From: Clostridia bacterium
GTDB lineage: Bacteria > Bacillota > Clostridia > Oscillospirales > Acutalibacteraceae
Assembly (NCBI GenBank): GCA_017517135.1
Contig: JAFXAK010000010.1
Coordinates: 60,733-124,732, forward strand
DNA: 64,000 nucleotides
Direction of reading: 5' to 3'
This document shows, in pieces, positions 60,009 to 64,000 of this stretch (its first letter is position 1; every line of letters starts with the position of its first letter). Both the position numbers and the translations under genes were made by a program. The notes below the pieces were generated by a model. It had not been told where the DNA came from. It made no database searches and saw only the letters and a list, made by a program, of their open reading frames with translations.

Positions 60009-60947
60009 TCACCTCGCATCCCTGTTTCGCTGTCGCTGAAGATACCTGTAATAATGCTCGCAAGCTTTCAAAACAAAGTTTTCAAGGTCACTTTCCTTTA
60101 CTTTTGGAGCAACCTTTTGTAAGCGTTCAACGGAGAATTTTACTGTCGGCTTTTGATTTGCCTTTTCCTCAGCCAAGATTTCACCAATATGCTCAGGAGT
60201 TAAACCTTCCTCTCTGCTGATTGCACGGAGTCTTTGAGCCTGAGATAAATTAGGTGTAGCATCACACACACGGATTTCTTCAACTAAATCCGCCTGTTCC
60301 ACCTCATTCAGATATGAAAGCTCTACTGCAGGAGTAAAGGCTATTCGTTCTTCATCAACAAGGTCAAGCAGTTCGGGGATGAGATTGTTTAATCTGATAT
60401 ATCTCTGAATCTGACTTCTACTATCGGGTGAATCTTCCGCAACTTGCTCAACAGACCACTTCTGCCCAACTTGGGCAGAAGTTTGACCTTGGTGTTTAAG
60501 TGCTTCAAGTTTCATCTTGTAGGCACGGGCTTTCTCACTTGGTAATATATGCTCTCTTTGCAAATTAGCATCAACCATTGCTATAACAGCTTCTTCATAG
60601 CTGAGCTCATAAATGAAAGCAGGTATCATTTCAAAGCCTAATTTCTTTGCCGCATAAAATCTACGATGACCTGAAATGATTTCATATTCCGTGCCGGAAA
60701 TTTTTCGAACAGTAAGAGGTGTAAGAATACCTCTCTCGTTGATACTGTCAACAAGGTTTTGCATTTCCTCATTGTCAATCACCTTGTAAGGGTGATTTTC
60801 AAAAGGTCTCAAATACTCAATGGGTATTTTATTAGCCCACACATATTCTGTGCGAGCTTTCTGTACTTTTTCGTATAAGGTTTCTTTTGTGGGATTGTTT
60901 TCTTCAATATCACGGGGATATACTTTTGATTTTGGTTTAATAGCCAT
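60009..60947 (-). CDS. ParB/Spo0J-like partition protein
   Basis: A 312-residue ParB family protein. The N-terminal nuclease-like domain has EYEIISGHRRFYAAKKLG and AMVDANLQRE, followed by a HTH (EKARAYKMKLEA and SVEQVAEDSPDSRSQIQRYI) and a helical C-terminus. No parA ATPase is next to it, as is common in Tn1549-like and mobilizable elements, where the role may be regulation or stabilisation. The start is 1 bp after the relaxase stop. Confidence 0.88.
   Translation of the reverse strand: MAIKPKSKVYPRDIEENNPTKETLYEKVQKARTEYVWANKIPIEYLRPFENHPYKVIDNEEMQNLVDSINERGILTPLTVRKISGTEYEIISGHRRFYAAKKLGFEMIPAFIYELSYEEAVIAMVDANLQREHILPSEKARAYKMKLEALKHQGQTSAQVGQKWSVEQVAEDSPDSRSQIQRYIRLNNLIPELLDLVDEERIAFTPAVELSYLNEVEQADLVEEIRVCDATPNLSQAQRLRAISREEGLTPEHIGEILAEEKANQKPTVKFSVERLQKVAPKVKESDLENFVLKACEHYYRYLQRQRNRDAR
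60458..60482. repeat. 25-bp perfect palindrome inside the parB-like gene
   Basis: ACTTCTGCCCAA (60458-60469), a central C, and TTGGGCAGAAGT (60471-60482) are perfect inverted repeats. It lies within the ParB coding frame where residues TSAQVGQKW are encoded. It could be a ParB-binding site or an mRNA hairpin. Confidence 0.7.
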
Positions 60948-60948
60948 A

Positions 60949-62313
60949 TTATCGGCTCCTTTCTATTTTACGAATTTTGTTATTTTCTAATTGATGCTCT
61001 TTTTGTAAAAGCTCATATAAATGAGGAGATTTTTCAAGAATATCTTCCGCCTGTTTTAATTTCTTTCTTAATGGCATGATTTCTTTTGTAATCTCCTTAC
61101 GCAGAGCTTTATACCTTTCCTTGTCTTCGGAATTGGTAGCTCTTCGTTTTTTGTTATCCGCCTTGCTTCGCTTTTCTTCAAGCTCGGCAATCTTTAACTG
61201 TGTTTCTTCAATGTTTGCTGTTAAATCATCAGTAGTGTGAATTTGGTTGTCGGTAAGGAAATGATAATCAGCCACATACTGATTAATATCTTTTGCGGCA
61301 TGTCTCATTTCAGGTGAGATAAGCATTGCATCTGCTATTTCCTTTAATAACTGAAATACCAAGATTATCAGTAAGAACATAGTGTCAACATAAATAACCT
61401 CAGGTCTTTTGCCGTGCTCAATGCTGAATTCTAATTTCTTTCTTACTGATTCAAGAGGAAAGTATCTGCGTCTTGCATAGAAGAAGTTGTTCCAATCCGC
61501 AAGGTGATGACCACTGTAAAAGGTTTCGTTGAATCTTTTTTCTATCCCTTCTACTGTATAGCCAAGACCTTCAACTCTTACGCCTCTTCCCCAATCCTTT
61601 GCCTTGATAGTGAATCGCCTGTAATCTATCTCATATCCCATAGTGAAAAGTACTCTCCTGAAATCATCCCAGTTGGTTGCAACAGTAAGACAGATTTCTA
61701 TATCTTCTCTGAGCATATCTCTGTGAGTTTTCTTGCCTTGCTTATGAAGCCAATATGCTTTCTTTTCACCACCGTAAAAGGGTGCATTTTCAAGAACTGA
61801 TTTACCTCGTTCTATACAGATAGCATCAGAAATTTCTCGGAACTTGTAGTGGTCAGAAATGTGATTTTCAAACTTTCTGCCTGTTTTAAAAGAAACAGAA
61901 TTAACAACAAGGTGATTGTGTAGGTGATTCTGTTTGTCTAAATGAGTAGTAACAACAATCTCATATTCATTTCCCCACATTTGTTTAGCTGTTTCAACAC
62001 CGATACTGTGACACTCTTCGGGTGTTACTTCATCCTCTGCAAAGCTTTGAAAGCCGTGATAAGCCACATTACCGCCAAGCTTTCCGTAATGAAGCTTAGT
62101 TGTCATCATATGCTCATAGGCTCGTTGCACGGGACAGTTAATTGCAGAAACATAGAGCTTCTCATCGGTTTTCTTATCGTTCTCGGTATATTGCAGAGTT
62201 TGGTATAAATCATCACCAAGATACTTTTTATCAATGGTTTTATCAGGGTTTTCAGCGTACTGAATAACCTCTTTAAGTCGGCTCTTTACGGGCCAAAATC
62301 CTGTGGTAGCAAT
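60949..62313 (-). CDS. Relaxase/mobilization nuclease, probable ATT start
   Basis: The 454-residue MobP-type relaxase has a typical N-terminus (ATTGFWPVKSRLKEVIQYA), a Tyr-rich motif I region (LGDDLYQTLQY), the metal-binding HLDKQNHLHNHLVVNSVSF motif and a coiled-coil C-terminus (about 325-400). Using ATG/GTG/TTG only, the frame starts at GTG 62130 and would lose 61 residues. The homologous start is ATT at 62313, 8 bp after GGAGGTG, and an in-frame TGA two codons upstream excludes a longer form. It overlaps the MobC-like gene by 28 bp. Confidence 0.85.
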   Translation of the reverse strand: MATTGFWPVKSRLKEVIQYAENPDKTIDKKYLGDDLYQTLQYTENDKKTDEKLYVSAINCPVQRAYEHMMTTKLHYGKLGGNVAYHGFQSFAEDEVTPEECHSIGVETAKQMWGNEYEIVVTTHLDKQNHLHNHLVVNSVSFKTGRKFENHISDHYKFREISDAICIERGKSVLENAPFYGGEKKAYWLHKQGKKTHRDMLREDIEICLTVATNWDDFRRVLFTMGYEIDYRRFTIKAKDWGRGVRVEGLGYTVEGIEKRFNETFYSGHHLADWNNFFYARRRYFPLESVRKKLEFSIEHGKRPEVIYVDTMFLLIILVFQLLKEIADAMLISPEMRHAAKDINQYVADYHFLTDNQIHTTDDLTANIEETQLKIAELEEKRSKADNKKRRATNSEDKERYKALRKEITKEIMPLRKKLKQAEDILEKSPHLYELLQKEHQLENNKIRKIERSR

Positions 62314-62612
62314 AAATCATTCACCTCCTTTTTCGGCGAGAGTATTTCGCTGTGGATTTCATCAATGAGAGTGAGCAGCTTTGCTTCAGTTTCAGGTGTC
62401 ATATCCATATTGCAGATTTCGTAGAGTTTTGCGTAGAAAGTAAAAAAGGCATCGGGTAACACCGCTCTCGGTGCAAATCCCAATGCTCTTTTCGTTACAT
62501 ATTCACTTGTTGATAATCCGCATTTAGAAGCGTATCTCTCAATTTTCTTTTTGTTTTCAGGTGTTATCCTGATTTCAAGCCTTTGTGTTTTGTTCTTTGG
62601 TGTGTTATTCAT
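62286..62612 (-). CDS. MobC-like relaxosome accessory protein (RHH)
   Basis: A 108-residue protein with a ribbon-helix-helix N-terminus (RLEIRITPENKKKIERYASK and GLSTSEYVTKRAL), as in plasmid mobilization proteins that bind oriT and help the relaxase. AAAGGA precedes ATG 62612. It is directly upstream of the relaxase and next to the oriT-like region. Confidence 0.85.
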   Translation of the reverse strand: MNNTPKNKTQRLEIRITPENKKKIERYASKCGLSTSEYVTKRALGFAPRAVLPDAFFTFYAKLYEICNMDMTPETEAKLLTLIDEIHSEILSPKKEVNDLLLPQDFGP

Positions 62613-62663
62613 ATCACCATTCCTTTCATTAGATTTTAGGGATTAAGGGACCCTAAAGAATTT

Positions 62664-62880
62664 GGAACTTGCCGTACAAGTTCCCTGCTCGTTACGGTGT
62701 AGGACAGACATCTGCAGGATAGATAAGTGCTTCGTCTGTCTTCCTTCACCGCAGATAAGGGCGCCCTTAATCAATTGTTTTTATGGCATCAGAAGTGGTG
62801 CCATATTTTTCTTTGTTTGTTAAAGTGATGCCAAAGTGGCACCATTTTGAGCCATTATGGCTCAGTGCGTGGTTTGTGCT
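62664..62880. other. Candidate origin of transfer (oriT) with several inverted repeats
   Basis: The 400-bp gap upstream of the mob genes contains GGAACTTG/CAAGTTCC (62664-62684), GACAGAC/GTCTGTC (62703-62740), the palindrome TAAGGGCGCCCTTA (62756-62769), which resembles the RSF1010-type nic core TAAGTGCGCCCT, ATGGCATC/GGTGCCAT (62783-62804), a TGCCA/TGGCA repeat near 62829-62840 and TGAGCCAT/ATGGCTCA (62848-62864). Position and structure fit oriT; the nick site is inferred. Confidence 0.65.
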
Positions 62881-62982
62881 AAGTCATTGGTAAAACTCCT
62901 TTCATAATTAATTTGTGGGGGCAGTTATTATAAAATGTGACGCAGTATTCATATATCCGAATTCAGGCTTTCAGGCATAAAA

Positions 62983-63018
62983 AATACACCTATGAAATTT
63001 TCATTCAATAGGTGCATT
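62983..63018 (-). terminator. Terminator after the sigma-like gene
   Basis: On the minus strand AATGCACCTAT (63018-63008) pairs with ATAGGTGTATT (62993-62983), followed by T run. It begins at the stop codon of the upstream gene. Confidence 0.85.
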
Positions 63019-63916
63019 AAACTATTCTCTTTTCCGAAAAGCCGTAGTCAACTCCTGCATACTTTTCATAGGCTTTGCCGATTTTTCTTATCCGTTTGAG
63101 TACCGCTGAGTGCGTTTTGTAGCCGAGCCTTTCTGCAATTTCTTCAAGGGGCTGTCCCTTCATTCGCAGCTCGAGAATCTGTCTGTCCTTGTCTGTCAGC
63201 GTTTCAAGAAATCTGTTCACTTCAATTTCAGCCAGCACATGTTCCTCAAAGTCCTGCGTTTCATCGTGAATTTCCCATTCCTCGCCGTCGTGACTTTCGG
63301 CGTAATCTTCCATAAAGCATTCAAGGGAAATCAACGGGTGCTTTGTACGGGTGTGATACCATTGTCGGTAGAAGTCGGTTTTCTGTCGGCTGCTGCGATA
63401 GTCGAAATCCTCAAAGCAACGGTATTTCTTTGCAATGTCAATTATCGGCTGCAGATTGTTTTCTGCCATTACCCCCGGTACAACAACGCTCAGGACGGCT
63501 GACAATTCTTCTTCACTCACATACCCGATTTCGGCATAGGGAGCATTTTGTAAGAAATCCTTTGCCGTTGGCAGATACCCGGCATCAGTAAAGCCCTTCA
63601 GCCACATAGGTATTGCATAAGACAGTCGCCACGCCGGCTCGTACCCCGAATAGATTTCCCTCTTTTCACCGGGCATCATAAAGGGCCATATCAGGTAGTG
63701 GTACGAATCCATTATGATTTCAAGAAACAGGTCGCTTTCAACGAATTTTATTGCTTCCCACGAAGCGAGAAGCAGCTTCGGGTTTCTCGGAATCACCTGA
63801 CATTCCGTGCCGCAAAGGTCAATTATGGATTTCGGCAGGATATAAAAGGCGGGGATAAATTCCGCATTGCGAAAGCGTGTTATGCTTCCGTCTTTGCGTT
63901 TTAACATTATAGGCAT
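63017..63916 (-). CDS. Sigma-70 region 4-like regulator of the mobile element
   Basis: The 299-residue protein has a C-terminal HTH similar to sigma region 4 (TLTDKDRQILELRMKGQPL, EEIAERLGYKTHSAVLKRI). The N-terminal 230 residues have no clear family and no region 2. It is similar in layout to the putative sigma-like regulators on Tn1549-type elements. ATG 63916 is chosen because GGAGGTC is at about 63923-63928 on the minus strand; the frame to 63970 lacks a site. Regulatory targets are unknown. Confidence 0.7.
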   Translation of the reverse strand: MPIMLKRKDGSITRFRNAEFIPAFYILPKSIIDLCGTECQVIPRNPKLLLASWEAIKFVESDLFLEIIMDSYHYLIWPFMMPGEKREIYSGYEPAWRLSYAIPMWLKGFTDAGYLPTAKDFLQNAPYAEIGYVSEEELSAVLSVVVPGVMAENNLQPIIDIAKKYRCFEDFDYRSSRQKTDFYRQWYHTRTKHPLISLECFMEDYAESHDGEEWEIHDETQDFEEHVLAEIEVNRFLETLTDKDRQILELRMKGQPLEEIAERLGYKTHSAVLKRIRKIGKAYEKYAGVDYGFSEKRIV

Positions 63917-63948
63917 TCTCTGACCTCCTTTCTGAATTTTTATCCCTC

Positions 63949-63977
63949 TATATATTAAACGACACAGCAAGGCACAA
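63949..63977 (-). promoter_or_regulatory. Possible promoter of the sigma-like gene
   Basis: On the minus strand TTGTGC (63977-63972), 17 bp, TATATA (63954-63949). The right edge of the window limits further reading. Confidence 0.45.
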
Positions 63978-64000
63978 ATTGTTCCTGAAATCAGAAAAAA

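Larger units (their letters stand above)
58136..64000 (-). mobile_element. Mobilizable element, left part
   Basis: A run of minus-strand genes: serine recombinase, small protein, ParB-like, relaxase, MobC-like, oriT-like region and a sigma-like regulator. It has its own integrase, relaxase and oriT but no conjugation (T4SS/coupling) gene within the window, so it is an IME or the left end of a larger ICE. The left end is near the terminator at 58143-58175; the right end and att core are outside. Confidence 0.85.

Noticed and set aside
62613-63016. A gene in the 400-bp gap of the mobile element
   Set aside because: No open frame with start signals longer than two codons was seen; the region is filled with inverted repeats.

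Overview
The window looks like chromosome of a spore-forming, low-to-moderate GC Clostridia, most plausibly an Oscillospiraceae/Ruminococcaceae-type gut organism. This rests on the spoIIGA-sigE pair and spoIVA, a ClpE-type unfoldase, an ECF transporter core, the rnjA-gdpP-rplI-dnaB-tilS-hpt-ftsH block, a cytoplasmic plant-glycan gene set and a mobilizable element of a kind common in gut Firmicutes. The placement is inferred from gene content; no 16S gene is present.

Layout. 1-205: end of rpsR and its terminator. 239-9336: a tightly packed plus-strand run, ruvC-ruvA-ruvB-glmM-rRNA methyltransferase, then ecfA1-ecfA2-ecfT-truA and a membrane-anchored DUF5711-like protein. 9366-13122: cvpA, pgsA and a clpE-like gene. 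13160-13700: tRNA-Gly and tRNA-Arg, each with its own promoter and terminator, separated by a 173-bp array of small hairpins. 13823-19080: a glycan locus (GH28-like beta-helix, GH36-like alpha-galactosidase, alpha/beta-hydrolase esterase, CE15-like glucuronoyl esterase), all without signal peptides. 19134-25104: an unlisted 32-residue peptide, trmL, a small protein, a PdaA-like deacetylase lipoprotein, yhaM, prmA and spoIIGA-sigE. 25135-36775: mixed housekeeping and stress genes (DUF2156-GNAT, DJ-1, 5-formyl-THF cyclo-ligase, mltG, epimerase, RlmD-like methyltransferase, nucleotidyltransferase, flavin protein, phosphoesterase, ECF sigma factor with a putative anti-sigma). 36782-38800: spoIVA and convergent rnhA. 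38927-51578: nucleotidyltransferase/degenerate phosphomutase fusion, then rnjA-gdpP-rplI-dnaB-tilS-hpt-ftsH-PPIase. 51642-56729: a cysteine-cluster protein, a three-gene GlpA/GlpB-like/DUF1667 redox operon and a GH29 alpha-L-fucosidase.

56733-58135 is an unusual junction. A promoter lies inside a terminator hairpin and is followed by two 50-nt tRNA-like miniatures (acceptor stem, D arm and CCA, but no anticodon or T arm), then a complete tRNA-Ala(GGC), and then an AraC-NUDIX fusion with an internal ribosome-binding site. 58136-64000 is the left part of a mobilizable element, all on the minus strand: serine recombinase, small protein, ParB-like protein, relaxase that appears to start at an ATT codon, MobC-like RHH protein, an oriT-like region and a sigma-region-4-like regulator. 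Its right end is outside the window.

How the genes work together: RuvABC resolves recombination intermediates. GlmM, MltG, PdaA-like and the GdpP/FtsH group serve the cell envelope. SpoIIGA activates pro-SigmaE, and spoIVA carries a SigmaE-like promoter. The glycan enzymes would act on imported oligosaccharides. The most unusual signals are the miniature tRNA-like repeats, the AraC-NUDIX fusion with a translated Shine-Dalgarno, the hairpin array, the ATT-start relaxase and a 25-bp palindrome inside the parB-like gene.
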